Origin: Candidozyma auris
Lineage: Eukaryota > Ascomycota > Pichiomycetes > Serinales > Metschnikowiaceae
Reading direction: 5' to 3'
Length of the DNA: 64,000 bases
NCBI RefSeq assembly: GCF_003013715.1
Contig: NC_072812.1
Location: forward strand, 1,550,001 to 1,614,000
Each line of letters begins with the position of its first letter. The stretch's first letter is position 1. Made by a program: the position numbers and the translations under genes. Shown here piece by piece: positions 26,934 to 37,488 of the stretch. The notes under the pieces were generated by a model that saw only the letters and a list, made by a program, of their open reading frames with translations, was not told where the DNA came from and ran no database searches.

Positions 26934-27923
26934 TTAATCTATCACCCTAGTAGCCTTCACCACTACGGGTATCATACCACCGGTAGAGATGGCGAAGGGT
27001 CTATGCTGGAAAACGGTTAAAAGCTCACTGATGGTACCAGCATGGGATGTGGTGGAAATGAACATGCTCTTCAAAGCCTTATGGCGATCTACGGCGCCAA
27101 CTTCGCTATCCCAATCTTTTTCGAAGAGCTCTTGGCAAAACTCATTTGTTCTGAGACACTGGTGAAAGTGCGTCTCCTGCTCGTGGGTGTGAAGCTCATC
27201 TTCCTCAGTAAACCCTTCTTCAAACTCGAAGTTGTACTTTGCAAATCTTTCCAGGATGACCCTTTTCGGACTTCTTTTGTTGCACGTATGATCTCCGTAA
27301 CGCTCTCTCAAGTTCTCCACGATAATGGGACGCTGGTCTTCATGTCTTAGTCCCTCCCAAGTGTATAGCAAGGTCCACATTGATCTTTGCAAAGGTGATA
27401 CGTAGAACTTGTCAGGTAACGGAGCACCATGCTCCCTTACTTCCGCTGTCCACACCTCATTGTTTTGCTTCGCTTGGTTTATACCTCTTTCGGTGAGCAT
27501 TGCATCAGGTCCATACTCCAATTCTCCGTCCGTATTGAGACGGCTCCATTTTTCATCCCATGCATCCTCTCCGTACTTCTCTACAACGACATTATGAAAA
27601 CCCTGACCGTGTCTAGCGCAAGTGACCAACTTGTACACCTCATTGGGTTTGGCATTCTTATTAAGCTTCACCAACTCGTCGATCATATCTTTCCAGCTCT
27701 TGAGTCTGCCTATATTGTGGAAGGCGTAGTTAAAAGTAACATCATCAGTTTCTTCATCTGACTGCTTGAAGAACCCCGGAACCGTTTCAAAGTCCCATCT
27801 AAACATTTCTCTGGCATTTTCATCCTGGCGGGCTCCTGCAACCGCCTGGCGAAACTCTTCTCTAACTTCTAAATGGTCGTGCGCATCGGTTCTATCGTTA
27901 AGATTTGGGATTAAAAGTGACAT
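26934..27923 (-). CDS. PMU1: Phosphoglycerate-mutase-like protein (Pmu1-like, histidine phosphatase superfamily)
   Basis: The histidine-phosphatase signature ARHGQGFHN (catalytic H105) is present, with the second conserved His in FISTTSHAGTISELL (~297). The supporting YVSPLQRSMWTLLYTW and ENLRERYGDHTCNKR segments match the Pmu1 branch rather than glycolytic mutases. The 329-residue length is close to S. cerevisiae Pmu1 (295). In Candida glabrata a related gene, PMU2, became the main phosphate-starvation acid phosphatase. No signal peptide is seen here, so it is probably cytosolic. Substrate unknown. Confidence 0.87.
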   Translation of the reverse strand: MSLLIPNLNDRTDAHDHLEVREEFRQAVAGARQDENAREMFRWDFETVPGFFKQSDEETDDVTFNYAFHNIGRLKSWKDMIDELVKLNKNAKPNEVYKLVTCARHGQGFHNVVVEKYGEDAWDEKWSRLNTDGELEYGPDAMLTERGINQAKQNNEVWTAEVREHGAPLPDKFYVSPLQRSMWTLLYTWEGLRHEDQRPIIVENLRERYGDHTCNKRSPKRVILERFAKYNFEFEEGFTEEDELHTHEQETHFHQCLRTNEFCQELFEKDWDSEVGAVDRHKALKSMFISTTSHAGTISELLTVFQHRPFAISTGGMIPVVVKATRVID

Positions 27924-28195
27924 TTTATAGCGATTGACTTTCAGGAACTATTCTCAGGTGACATGTCTGAAAATTTTCATAGTGAACGTGGACGAGATTC
28001 CGGGAAGACTTTCGCAGGATACTCATGCGAGGTGCCCCACCGCCTCCACTCTATTGTTCTCGGACTAGGTCGCGAAACGCTCTACAAAGGTTGCATTATA
28101 AAACTTCAGTTTATTACTAAAATACACTGAGGATGGCTTGGCCATCCAACCTCTTCATCTGGCACTCTCAACTTTGGAAGCATTTCTCACCTCCA

Positions 28196-30544
28196 TCACG
28201 TCTTTCTCGAGGAGCCGCCTTTGAAATCCGGCTTGAAATCAGGTTTCTTGGCCGATGCACCCTTCTTACGCAACTTGAACTTAGTCACAAGTGGGATATG
28301 GTCAGAAGCGAAATGCGCGTTTGGAATACCAATGTGATGACTCATGTACTCTTCGTCGGCTTTTCCGAGTAATCCCTGTACTTGTAAAGTTGAAGTGGTG
28401 TACCAGATGTAGTCTATGACGTCGGTGAATGTTGGGGTGTAATTGGTGAAAGGGAAATCCCCTGCGATATGGTCGTAAGCAGACTTCAACTTAAACGAGT
28501 GATGGAAACCTTCGTCCGTAAACTTACCATAGTCTTTGCCTTCCAAGTCTTCGTGTTTTGAAACAGAACCAGTAGAAAACAATTGATACACAGCACTCGA
28601 TCTGGTAGAATTGAAATCACCACAAATTATTACTGAAGAGTTTTTCACCTCTTCTTGACTTGAAGTTCCATTGAACTTCTTGATCACGCCCAGCAACTCT
28701 TCTAAAAGAATACCAACTTGCAACGCTTTGACATCATTGAAGGCTGGGTCCCAATGCAAGTGAGTGTTTACCAAATTGATCTTTTCGCCTGTCTCTATAT
28801 GCTGTAGTTGCACAATCAAAGCAATATGGTCCTTGTTCATAAATCTGTTGAACAAATCTTTGGTCTTTTTATACTTGTCAGAGCCCATGCACACAGTGTT
28901 GTATTCGAAGTTCTGCTTCTGTATGAATTGGAACTTGTTAGCACGGAAAAATGTAGCGCAACCATCGACTTTCTTCGATTCAACTTCACCCATGGTCTTA
29001 GATCTTGTCTTACTGAAAAAGAAACCCTTGTATCCAACTTCATGCAAGATTGGCATCCAAAACTCTTGAAATGTTCTTGTTTCAACCTCTTGCAAACAGA
29101 TAACGTCGGTTGCGAGACCAAGGATTTCTTCTTTTAATGCATTCTTTCTATGCTCCCAATCCAACGCCCAAGAAGGTGTGTACAGATACAACTTTGTGGT
29201 GGCATAGTGCTGACACAAAGTATTGTAGGACATCAATGTGAACGTCTCCGAAGTACCCTTATCAGCGTGATCTTCCGAGTACGCTCCTGGATTCGTGACA
29301 GGATCGATGATCTCTCCATCCTCTGTCAACAAAAGCCATGATCTTGGCTTAGGTTCTGAGTACGTAGGTTCCATGTCCCTGAAGTAATTGATGAGGGCTT
29401 TGGGACCCCTCTCTGCAACCAAGTTTGCGATCTTCAAATCAATTGGATTGCCTTCAATACCCAAGAATAACAACTCTATCAAGTTTCTGAACTCAATAGG
29501 TAATGTTTTGATGTTATTGTCAAAAAGGTAAAGATAACGCAAGTTATAACAGAGACCCAACTCTGGAGGAACTTCGGTGATTCTATTGTGAGATAAATCC
29601 AACACTCTCAACCCCCGTAACTCTTTGATCTGTTTTGGAATCGTTGTAAGCTTATTGTGATTCAAATAAAGACTTTCCAAGAAGTCATATCTAAACAACT
29701 TTGGCAGGATGTTCAATAAACCCTGACCAGACATATCCAAATGGCACCACAATTGCTTACCATGAGTCCTTGCCATGAGCCTCTGTTCCTCGTCTTCTTC
29801 CAAATCCATCTTTTTATTTCTCATTAACGCTGCAGGCGTGTTGGGGGTTTGAGCAGCGAGTTGCTGCTTCTCCTGTTCCTTCAACGCGTTCACAATTGTC
29901 TTGGTAGCCTCGATCAACGAGACAGTCTTAACTTCGTTATAGGGATTCTTGTTTTTCCTCGAGTTTTGGGCATATTGTTTGGCATAAAAGTGAGGAATGT
30001 CCTCGCTTCGAGATAGTTGGCACAACTGAGCTTGATGTTGCCAGTATATGGTGTTGGGATCATCAACGTTGATTGCATTCACTTTGGGCACAGAAGGCTG
30101 AAACCCTCCAGCGGAGATCGGTACGCTCAGAGCTTGCCCAGGCTGTTGGACTTGCAGGGATTGCTGTTGACTTTGCGCAGGTTGCAGTTGGGGCTGTTGT
30201 GGCTGCTGTGATTGCAACATGTTGACCTGCTGATTCATGAACTTCTGCGGATTCAAATTAGGGGGTTGTTGGATATTCTGGCGGAACTGATCTCCCTGCG
30301 CCTGCCCTTGATTCTGTTGGAAATGTTGAGGTGGGAAGAAACCCGGCCCTGGGGCCAGGTTGAATGAGTTGCCATTTCTTTGATAGTACTGATTTTCCTG
30401 GTATAAACCATCAGGATATGATGACCCAGAGGTATTGGATTGAGGCTGAGACTGAGGTTGGCCCTGTTGCAACTGCTGAAGCAAAATCTGCTGTGAAGGG
30501 ATCCCTGGTTGCAGATTTGGCTGAAGCTTTTGGTTTGGGTTCAT
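28196..30544 (-). CDS. CCR4: CCR4-NOT catalytic subunit Ccr4 (poly(A) exonuclease)
   Basis: Ccr4 removes mRNA poly(A) tails in the cytoplasm. Of 782 residues, ~1-150 are Gln/Pro-rich low complexity. A leucine-rich repeat region follows at ~265-385 (LESLYLNHNKLTTIPKQIKE, LRVLDLSHNRITEVPPELG, RYLYLFDNNIKTLP), which docks to Not1/Caf1. The exonuclease-endonuclease-phosphatase domain fills the C-terminal half, with catalytic motifs TDVICLQEVETR, NLVNTHLHWDP, VIICGDFNSTRSS and FASDHIPLV. The frame also opens two codons upstream at a TTG; the ATG at 30544 is the start. All catalytic residues are present. Confidence 0.97.
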   Translation of the reverse strand: MNPNQKLQPNLQPGIPSQQILLQQLQQGQPQSQPQSNTSGSSYPDGLYQENQYYQRNGNSFNLAPGPGFFPPQHFQQNQGQAQGDQFRQNIQQPPNLNPQKFMNQQVNMLQSQQPQQPQLQPAQSQQQSLQVQQPGQALSVPISAGGFQPSVPKVNAINVDDPNTIYWQHQAQLCQLSRSEDIPHFYAKQYAQNSRKNKNPYNEVKTVSLIEATKTIVNALKEQEKQQLAAQTPNTPAALMRNKKMDLEEDEEQRLMARTHGKQLWCHLDMSGQGLLNILPKLFRYDFLESLYLNHNKLTTIPKQIKELRGLRVLDLSHNRITEVPPELGLCYNLRYLYLFDNNIKTLPIEFRNLIELLFLGIEGNPIDLKIANLVAERGPKALINYFRDMEPTYSEPKPRSWLLLTEDGEIIDPVTNPGAYSEDHADKGTSETFTLMSYNTLCQHYATTKLYLYTPSWALDWEHRKNALKEEILGLATDVICLQEVETRTFQEFWMPILHEVGYKGFFFSKTRSKTMGEVESKKVDGCATFFRANKFQFIQKQNFEYNTVCMGSDKYKKTKDLFNRFMNKDHIALIVQLQHIETGEKINLVNTHLHWDPAFNDVKALQVGILLEELLGVIKKFNGTSSQEEVKNSSVIICGDFNSTRSSAVYQLFSTGSVSKHEDLEGKDYGKFTDEGFHHSFKLKSAYDHIAGDFPFTNYTPTFTDVIDYIWYTTSTLQVQGLLGKADEEYMSHHIGIPNAHFASDHIPLVTKFKLRKKGASAKKPDFKPDFKGGSSRKT

Positions 30545-31121
30545 CGCCAATAACTCGAACTATCCTCACTGTTAAATATCTAACACAAGAACCGCAGCGA
30601 GCCCCCAAAAAAGCAACTTAAAAGCAATTCCTGGATCAAAGAAGACCGCTAGAATATGTTTGATTTTTTGCCGCTCAGTGGTTGGCGTCGACTCTTTGTT
30701 GAAAAAGAAAAACTGTACGAGGATGAGATTGGTGAATTTCGACACCACAAAACGGGATGTGATTCGCTTAGTAGTTTCGCAGTCAACAGTCTTCCGAAAT
30801 CGGTTGAATTCACACACGAATGCTTCGATCGGTTCAAATTGATAAGGATTGAAGGCTTGTAGGAGAAGTGAACATCTAGAGGTGCAGTTTTCGTTGCAGG
30901 TCACGTTACAAGCTGTGTGCGACACGACTACCATAACACCGTTGATAGAGATGAAGTAGTCTCCTGTAACTACTTCTTATTATTTATAGTGAACCGAGGA
31001 CCATGTTGCACGTTTATTAAACTGTTCTTAGAGTAATTGTGTTGTGCCAGTTGATGTTATCAAGCAAATGGGTGACTGGGTGAATTGCGAGTGGCTGCGA
31101 AATTGTTGAGGATCGCGGAGG
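30545..31121. other. CCR4-NGL1 spacer
   Basis: This stretch of 577 bp holds the CCR4 5' flank and the NGL1-like 3' flank. Several overlapping frames of 60-120 codons on both strands have no recognisable content, and I see no other feature. Confidence 0.4.
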
Positions 31122-32318
31122 TCAGAGATACTTTATTTCAGATATGAGTGGAATGTGATCAGATGGAAATTGCCGATCAGGAAATCCGGCAGCGTTCATA
31201 CTGTAGCTTTCATCAACTTTACCCAAAACCTTGGTAGCTGCCAAATTTGATTTCGAGAACCATATGTGGTCCAAAACTGCAGTGAGACTTTTAGTATAGC
31301 TGGTAAAGTCAAGCTTTTCAGAGAATGAGTCGTCGAGAAGAGGCCCATAGGCTGGCACTAAAGAGAACTGATTGCGAAGCACATCATTAGAGATACTCTC
31401 GCCGTCTAGTTTTTCACCATAGTAGTAATCAGCTAGGTCCTTCTCTGAAGAAAGTCTCACGATCCCCCTGGAAAGAAGTTTGTAAACGGACGATGTAGGC
31501 GTAGAATTGAAGTCACCGCACATAAGTATGCACGGATTTTCCTCGTCACATTCTTCAGTGAACCTTGATAATTCATTTAGCAAGAGCTTAGTCTGCATCA
31601 ATTTTACATCATTAAATGCGGGCAGCCAGTACAAATGTGTGTTCGTGACATATAGAATCTTTTTCGTTAGCTTATCGCGAAGCTTCACGAGAACGGCAAC
31701 CGTGTTTCGAGGAATCAATCGAGACTTCATGTCCTCAGTAATTTGAAAACGGTCGGTATGTGTCGAGACGTAGTGACCGAAGTTGACCTTGTGGGATTTA
31801 AGTAGATCAAATCTATCTTTATTGATAAAAATAGCAACGCCGTCCATGAACTCAGGTGGCCGGGTACCCCAGTACGCCGGCTGGGGTTTTCGAAAGTAAA
31901 CCAGTTCATAGTTTTTTACGGGAAAGTTTTTCCGCCATTCATGTTGATACACCAGGCACTCTAGTTCTTGAAAACACATGATATCGCACGGTAGCTGTTC
32001 GATGATCCTGTTGATTAAAGGAAATCTGTAATGAGGCCAGTCTAGGAATCGAGGATCTAGATACTCAAATACCTGTTTCCAGACATAATGCTGCGAAAGT
32101 AAGTTATAAGACATGACGGAGAATGCTTCAGGAGATGTCCTCTCAAATTGAGCCCAATTGCGATAAGCCAATGCATCGAAGTCCTTCGGAATGGGTACCG
32201 AAGTGTGGGGGTATATTGGAGGCGTCAGCTCGACTCGACAGCTAGAGATGGAATGGAATACCCGCAGACATGAAACATTTGCCTTTACTAAAAGCTCTGT
32301 TCCACGAGATCCTAGCAT
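31122..32318 (-). CDS. NGL1: Ngl-type endonuclease/exonuclease/phosphatase, probably mitochondrial (Ngl1-like)
   Basis: A CCR4-superfamily nuclease without leucine-rich repeats. The EEP motifs are intact: SVMSYNLLSQHYV, DIMCFQELECLVY, YVTNTHLYWLPAF, ILMCGDFNSTPTS, LDHIWFS and FPSDHIPL. The N-terminal ~35 residues carry several basic residues and Ser with few acidic ones, plausible as a mitochondrial targeting sequence. Length 398 suits S. cerevisiae Ngl1 (363), a putative mitochondrial endonuclease; Ngl2, which processes 5.8S rRNA, is the alternative. The true start is ATG 32318, since the codon before it is TTG. Next to its larger relative CCR4 on the same strand. Confidence 0.8.
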   Translation of the reverse strand: MLGSRGTELLVKANVSCLRVFHSISSCRVELTPPIYPHTSVPIPKDFDALAYRNWAQFERTSPEAFSVMSYNLLSQHYVWKQVFEYLDPRFLDWPHYRFPLINRIIEQLPCDIMCFQELECLVYQHEWRKNFPVKNYELVYFRKPQPAYWGTRPPEFMDGVAIFINKDRFDLLKSHKVNFGHYVSTHTDRFQITEDMKSRLIPRNTVAVLVKLRDKLTKKILYVTNTHLYWLPAFNDVKLMQTKLLLNELSRFTEECDEENPCILMCGDFNSTPTSSVYKLLSRGIVRLSSEKDLADYYYGEKLDGESISNDVLRNQFSLVPAYGPLLDDSFSEKLDFTSYTKSLTAVLDHIWFSKSNLAATKVLGKVDESYSMNAAGFPDRQFPSDHIPLISEIKYL

Positions 32319-32478
32319 CAACCAATTGACAGTGGCAAATAGCTGGGACAGTTTATATTATAAGGTGACATGAGGCAATGGTTTTACAATAGCCGCATCG
32401 CACAATTTACAGCAACATTGTAACGCCGAGTCGCGAAACGCCGATGGCTGCAAGATTATTTTCTTCTCCCAGGAGAGT

Positions 32479-33609
32479 TCAGCAGTCCAGCATCACACTC
32501 ACTAATGGCAGCAAATCCGCACGCTGACGACGTAGTTTCTCTAGCCTTTTCTCGCTTATTGGACCCTTGAGGAGCTTTCTATCGACACCCTTACATAAAC
32601 CCTTGGTGGCCAAGCTACACACGTCACAGTTGGAACCCTGGGAGTTGCAAACCGTCTGCCCAAAGCCAACAAGTAGAGGGTTCACCTGTGCCCAAAGCCT
32701 GCGAGGCAACCACAGTTCGAGCTCTAGCCTTGTAACTTCGGGCTTATCAGTCTTTTTGACCCAACCCCATTTTTGTGCGAGCCGGTGAATGTGTACGTCC
32801 ACGCCTATACCACTGTTAACCCCCCAACCAAACTGAAGCAAAAGATGTCCCATTTTCGGACCCACACCAGGAAGTTCCACCACTTCCTCTATCAGTTTCG
32901 GAATATCTCCATTGTGTTTTTCAGCAAGAATTTCACACGCTCTCTTAATGTACATTGCCTTACGGCGGTGGAAACCGACCCTCTGAATGAGCCCATCAAT
33001 TTCTGTCTCTGTAGAGGCTCGAATGGCCTCGATACACACACCATCAGGGAAACCTTTGGAAATAAAGTACTCCTTCATTCTTTGCGTCGCCTCGTAGTTA
33101 ATTTCGTCCTTGGTTTGTGAGGAAAGCATGAGCAGGATGAGAAGCTGAAACCTATAGAGGCGAGGCTGTCTCTCCAGAAGCTTTGGTGAAAGTGTATCGG
33201 GCATTTTCTCACATCCCATCGAGTCCACAGGTGTGAGGATTTTGCCTCGCATCTTCACAACCTCATTATATATCGCCAGCCAGTTTTTGGGCTGTCCTTC
33301 AGCTAAATCATCATCCGTGACTGTGGAGAAACACGTCCCGTTAATAGGCGAGATTGTGTCTCCCAGAACGATTTCAACGGTCTCCTGAACATGGTTTCTG
33401 ACTTCCTGTTTAAATTCTTTCTTAGCTTCTTCCTTCACCACCTCTTGTATGACCTCGTCTGGTGTCTCTTCCTTGACTGTTGAAGGGTGGCTCTCAATTT
33501 TCACCTCTCCAACTCTTGTCACCTCGAGCTTAGCTATGATTCTCAGAGACCTTCTTCGCTTCACAAGCTTCTCTACACCTGCTTTTGCCACTACACGCTT
33601 GATGGGCAT
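32479..33609 (-). CDS. NTG1: Endonuclease III homologue (DNA glycosylase/AP lyase)
   Basis: Base-excision repair enzyme that removes oxidised pyrimidines and nicks abasic sites. The HhH-GPD fold occupies residues ~150-345. The helix-hairpin-helix VVELPGVGPKMGHLLLQFGW contains the Lys that forms the Schiff base, and IGVDVHIHRLAQ contains the catalytic Asp. A C-terminal Cys cluster C-x6-C-x2-C-x7-C (TVCNSQGSNCDVCSLATKGLC) would hold an iron-sulfur cluster; S. cerevisiae Ntg2 keeps this and Ntg1 lacks it. So this single gene resembles Ntg2 in that respect. The N-terminus is basic (KRRRSLR), fitting nuclear or mitochondrial import. Confidence 0.92.
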   Translation of the reverse strand: MPIKRVVAKAGVEKLVKRRRSLRIIAKLEVTRVGEVKIESHPSTVKEETPDEVIQEVVKEEAKKEFKQEVRNHVQETVEIVLGDTISPINGTCFSTVTDDDLAEGQPKNWLAIYNEVVKMRGKILTPVDSMGCEKMPDTLSPKLLERQPRLYRFQLLILLMLSSQTKDEINYEATQRMKEYFISKGFPDGVCIEAIRASTETEIDGLIQRVGFHRRKAMYIKRACEILAEKHNGDIPKLIEEVVELPGVGPKMGHLLLQFGWGVNSGIGVDVHIHRLAQKWGWVKKTDKPEVTRLELELWLPRRLWAQVNPLLVGFGQTVCNSQGSNCDVCSLATKGLCKGVDRKLLKGPISEKRLEKLRRQRADLLPLVSVMLDC

Positions 33610-34332
33610 GCTCAGAGTTTAAACAAATAGATCGGTAGCTATTTTGCCACATCGAGCTGATAGCTGTGCTTATATTGTACTACGCTGCGCAGAAGCCATT
33701 CTGCACAAATGCAGTGAAATCTCTCTCGACCAACATAAACGAAGTCCGAATACCGTGGGGTTGCATCGAGAGAATCACACAAAACCTGGTGATTCGGCGA
33801 TATGGGGATCACAAATTGATTTTTCCAAAATTCACAAACGTCTCATCTTCACAGGTCAGGGAGTTTACGATTCCCATTGGACCGACCAGCCTCACAATGG
33901 CTGCGAAATGGCAGACCCCTTGACCCGACAGACTCCCAAAAAAGACAGGAGGGTGGGTTCACGAAATGAAACAGTTTTACTAGAGACTCTCGAGATTTTT
34001 ATTTCTATCGAGCGTTTTGATAATATCTACACCTCATAATTCAGAACTCTCTGTAACCCATGTTGGCGCATCCCTGGTGAGAATTAGTAACCGAGGTGTT
34101 CCTATTTGTGCGATAGTGGGAGACCATACTCACCTTGAGTCATATCTCGTGCATGTGCAGCGAAATTTACCTTCTCACAACGGGTTATGCTCTTGTGCAC
34201 ACTGGTAGACGAGAGCATTCTCGTCTTGACTTTGATCCTTTGAATCTTGTAATTTTTCACTTTTGACAATTGTGAATTCTGAACCTTCTGTATTTGTTGA
34301 CTTTGATTAGTTGAAGTTGTCTCCACAGCTGT
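33610..34332. promoter_or_regulatory. NTG1-CAT8 divergent intergenic region
   Basis: Shared promoter of 723 bp with no supported gene; the long plus-strand frame here starts at TTG and has no recognised content. A GTGGGG core at 33755-33760 could be a Mig1-type glucose-repression site, as CAT8 is glucose-repressed in S. cerevisiae, but it lies nearer NTG1. Weak. Confidence 0.3.
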
Positions 34333-37300
34333 ATGTCTCCTGAAGCCCTTGAACCACCAAAGGGTTCGGATGCGAAAAGATCGAAGGGAAAGAAGTCTAA
34401 AACCCACCTTGACCCGCTGAAAACCATCACAGCACCTGGAACTTCTGTCCCTAGAATAGCTCAAGCTTGTGACAGATGTCGGGCAAAGAAGTCTAAGTGC
34501 GATGGGAAGCGGCCCGCCTGTTCTGCCTGCGCTGCTGTCGGTATCAAGTGTGTTGTATCTGATAAGCTATCCAGAAGAGCATTTCCCAAGGGATATACTG
34601 AAAAACTTGAAGAAAGAATCCGTCAACTTGAAGCCGAGAATACAAAACTTCAGGGCCTCCTTGACATTCGGGATGAACAGTTGGCGATCAATTCATCCGT
34701 GGGGGAAACGACGAACGGTAGATCCGATACCGATCTGGATAGCCCCAGAACGAGTGAACCCAGGGCTGCTTCAAGTCTTCTGAATCCACATTCCGTTTTA
34801 CATACCCATACACATGGCGATGGCTGTGCTTGTTGTTCAGGCAACAACGCTCTACATGAAAGACCCGTCTCCCTAGCAGGCTCAGTGTATGGTGAGTCGG
34901 GGACTGTGTCTGTTCCGCCATCAGTGCTTAGCGGGGATGATGACGATACACACAGCTTATTGAGTCTAGAGGATCCTCTGTTCATGCACGAACCTGGTCT
35001 ATCCTCTATAAGTCTGTTCATAGGTTTTTCAAATGGAGAGACCAGACCAGCTCCTGGTGCTTTCGCAGCAGCAACTGCCATTGAGCAAATGCACAAAGTG
35101 AAAAATTCGGAGCAGCAGAAGTTGGAAGACGAAAACAAGCAACAAATTTTGACCCAACTTCTAGCAGCCTCGATTCCTAGAAGTACGGAAGAGACCCTCT
35201 TTATTCCCACGCTCCTAGCTAAGGTATGCCAAGTATATGGCTATGGCTCAAGGCCAGCCATAATAACAGCAAATGCCATCGCGTCCCTCAAAGAGACACT
35301 TGATTCCCTGTCATTTCATCAGTCAAATGCGACTGAGGAAGATCACTTGATGTCACTTATTATGGACAGAACTAATATCACCACCCTTTCACATACTGAC
35401 GCCGTCAAGTTTCTAGATCTTATTGGTCTACCCCCCAGAACAGAAACTGATCAACTTCTTACCCTATACTTCAAGGACTGGGGTTGTATAACGCCCTTGG
35501 TTAACAAAAGCGTTTTTCTCAAAAACTACCTAAAGCTCACTGAGATCTTTGATGACCGATCAATTGAGCCTACCTATGAGTACTCATATGAACTGACTGA
35601 GAAAGTTGGTGCTTTGATGGTACTCGTGTTGTCGTTTGGTATCCTATCTCAGAAATTTGAACTCATGAAATGTGAGGACCAAAGCCGGTTACACTCCAAA
35701 GTGACCATGCTTAGTCGCTACGATAAATTAATTCATGAGTTCATCAAACCAAATTGCATCATCACAAAGTTCTGCTCTCTACAATCACTACAGATTCTTG
35801 CGCTAGCACTTCAGTACTGCCTTGCTATTGGGGATGTCACTACTTGTTACGAACTTCGTGGCCGTGTTATTTCAATGGCTCAGCAACTTCGTTTGCATAG
35901 ATGTCCCGCTGCAGTTTTGGGATTGAATGGTAGAGATATGAATAACGTGCACCTACAGAACTTCATGCAAGGTGAGCGTCGTATTATTTTTTGGTGCATC
36001 TACTGTCTTGATGCGTATGCATCATTGAATTTGGGTATCCCAAGACTTCTAAAGGACTACGAGATTGAATGCGCGATGCCATTCAGCGGTAAAAGCGACG
36101 ATAACGAAGATGATAGAGATCATGAGAATATTTTGATCGTTAACAACACCAAATTGACCATCTTCGGTAAGGTTGCTAAAGGAGCTCTTTGTCTCATGCA
36201 ATATTGTAAGGTGTTAGGCAACATCATGGATTCTATCTTCACAAGATCTGGTGATATCGATATCACAGAAGTTGCATTGGAAAAGGACAGGATACTCGAA
36301 TGTTGGAGAAGAGACCTTCCTTCAGAGTTGAAGTTTGATATTGATGTCAACGGATTCTCACTACGAGATCAATCAAACAATAAACTCAATGGTGGCATGG
36401 AAGGCACTAACTGGAGCATATACAGTAGTCATCAGTTGGTGATGATATTCTTGTACTACCATGCCAAAGTGTTGATCTATTTGCCCATAATATCAAAGTT
36501 TGGCTATCATCACAATGTTGGCTTATCAATGAAAGAGAGACTTGCTCTGAAGCAAAGAGACGTGGCCAGCGTTATTTCCAGCATGACCATGATCCAGCAG
36601 TCATCTATTCAGATTCTTGAAGTGATGAAAAATATGTTTTCCAAAACGTCCTACATGATGCCTTTACCACTAAACATACCACGAGAGCAGGCTCGCTTTG
36701 CTTTGCTTGTCGCAAAGGGCTCCCTAGATTTTATTAAGGGTGGTTCGCTTCATCAGAATCTGAAGAACCTTCTTTTGGATACGCTTGCAGAGTTCAATCG
36801 CGAGGTCGACAAGCATATCCCTGGTGGACTAACTGTCAACTCCACCAAACTCCTCGAACTATCAATAATGTGCATACTAGGCATTACGCCGTCATTGAAA
36901 GGTAGTAACAATTTGAGAAAGAAGGTCATGCTGGAAAGACCAATAATCAAGCAAGCTGTGATACGAGATTCCGCGTATACCAACGTGCAAGAAAATGCAA
37001 ATGCTAATGGCAATAGCTCTAATCAAATGCTGGCTCTATCCGCTTTAAAGGCAGAGCCCGTTGATCAGGCAAGCCTCTCATTTTCAAACGATTACAGCAC
37101 GATGGATCTCGCTAACTCGAATAGTGACTCCAATGGCTCATCGAATGAGGAAACCCTTGAAGAGCTTTTACATTTTAATCCATTTACTACGAACTATAGC
37201 AATCAGCTCACGACCACAGATTTTGCCGCCGACGGATCCCTCGGATTAGTGCCTTTCCTTAATGAGAACGCAGACGCCGATTTCCCGATGGAGGATGACC

Positions 37301-37353
37301 AGATGAGTGACCGTGCAGGTGAAGAAGGCGGCGCATTCTCGTTTGGTTGGTAG
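34333..37353 (+). CDS. CAT8: Zn2Cys6 transcription factor Cat8
   Basis: Cat8 activates gluconeogenic and non-fermentable-carbon genes in S. cerevisiae; targets may differ in CTG-clade yeasts. The binuclear zinc cluster spans C46-C73 with spacing C-x2-C-x6-C-x6-C-x2-C-x6-C ([20 protein letters not shown]). A linker [20 protein letters not shown] and a short coiled coil ([18 protein letters not shown]) follow; the linker and coil match Cat8 closely and separate it from Sip4. A fungal-specific regulatory domain covers ~350-800. The acidic C-terminus ([11 protein letters not shown]...) is a likely activation region. The 1006-residue length is typical for Candida Cat8. Several CTG codons lie in variable regions. 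Confidence 0.93.
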   Translation: MSPEALEPPKGSDAKRSKGKKSKTHLDPLKTITAPGTSVPRIAQACDRCRAKKSKCDGKRPACSACAAVGIKCVVSDKLSRRAFPKGYTEKLEERIRQLEAENTKLQGLLDIRDEQLAINSSVGETTNGRSDTDLDSPRTSEPRAASSLLNPHSVLHTHTHGDGCACCSGNNALHERPVSLAGSVYGESGTVSVPPSVLSGDDDDTHSLLSLEDPLFMHEPGLSSISLFIGFSNGETRPAPGAFAAATAIEQMHKVKNSEQQKLEDENKQQILTQLLAASIPRSTEETLFIPTLLAKVCQVYGYGSRPAIITANAIASLKETLDSLSFHQSNATEEDHLMSLIMDRTNITTLSHTDAVKFLDLIGLPPRTETDQLLTLYFKDWGCITPLVNKSVFLKNYLKLTEIFDDRSIEPTYEYSYELTEKVGALMVLVLSFGILSQKFELMKCEDQSRLHSKVTMLSRYDKLIHEFIKPNCIITKFCSLQSLQILALALQYCLAIGDVTTCYELRGRVISMAQQLRLHRCPAAVLGLNGRDMNNVHLQNFMQGERRIIFWCIYCLDAYASLNLGIPRLLKDYEIECAMPFSGKSDDNEDDRDHENILIVNNTKLTIFGKVAKGALCLMQYCKVLGNIMDSIFTRSGDIDITEVALEKDRILECWRRDLPSELKFDIDVNGFSLRDQSNNKLNGGMEGTNWSIYSSHQLVMIFLYYHAKVLIYLPIISKFGYHHNVGLSMKERLALKQRDVASVISSMTMIQQSSIQILEVMKNMFSKTSYMMPLPLNIPREQARFALLVAKGSLDFIKGGSLHQNLKNLLLDTLAEFNREVDKHIPGGLTVNSTKLLELSIMCILGITPSLKGSNNLRKKVMLERPIIKQAVIRDSAYTNVQENANANGNSSNQMLALSALKAEPVDQASLSFSNDYSTMDLANSNSDSNGSSNEETLEELLHFNPFTTNYSNQLTTTDFAADGSLGLVPFLNENADADFPMEDDQMSDRAGEEGGAFSFGW

Positions 37354-37488
37354 TTCGGCGTCTTGGTACCGAGATCCGAGGTATAGGGTATGTAGTGCGG
37401 GTATTAATGGTGGACCACATACCGTATAATATGGGGTAGACCCCATGTAGCAATACTTCTTTGAAGTCACTTTCAAGAGGCCACTGGC

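Noticed and set aside
30572..30934. 120-codon minus-strand frame upstream of CCR4, with overlapping plus-strand frames
   Set aside because: Several overlapping frames on both strands but none with protein-like composition; judged chance in a promoter.
33644..34039. 131-codon frame between NTG1 and CAT8
   Set aside because: Starts at TTG with no good internal start, lies in a divergent promoter, and has no family signature.
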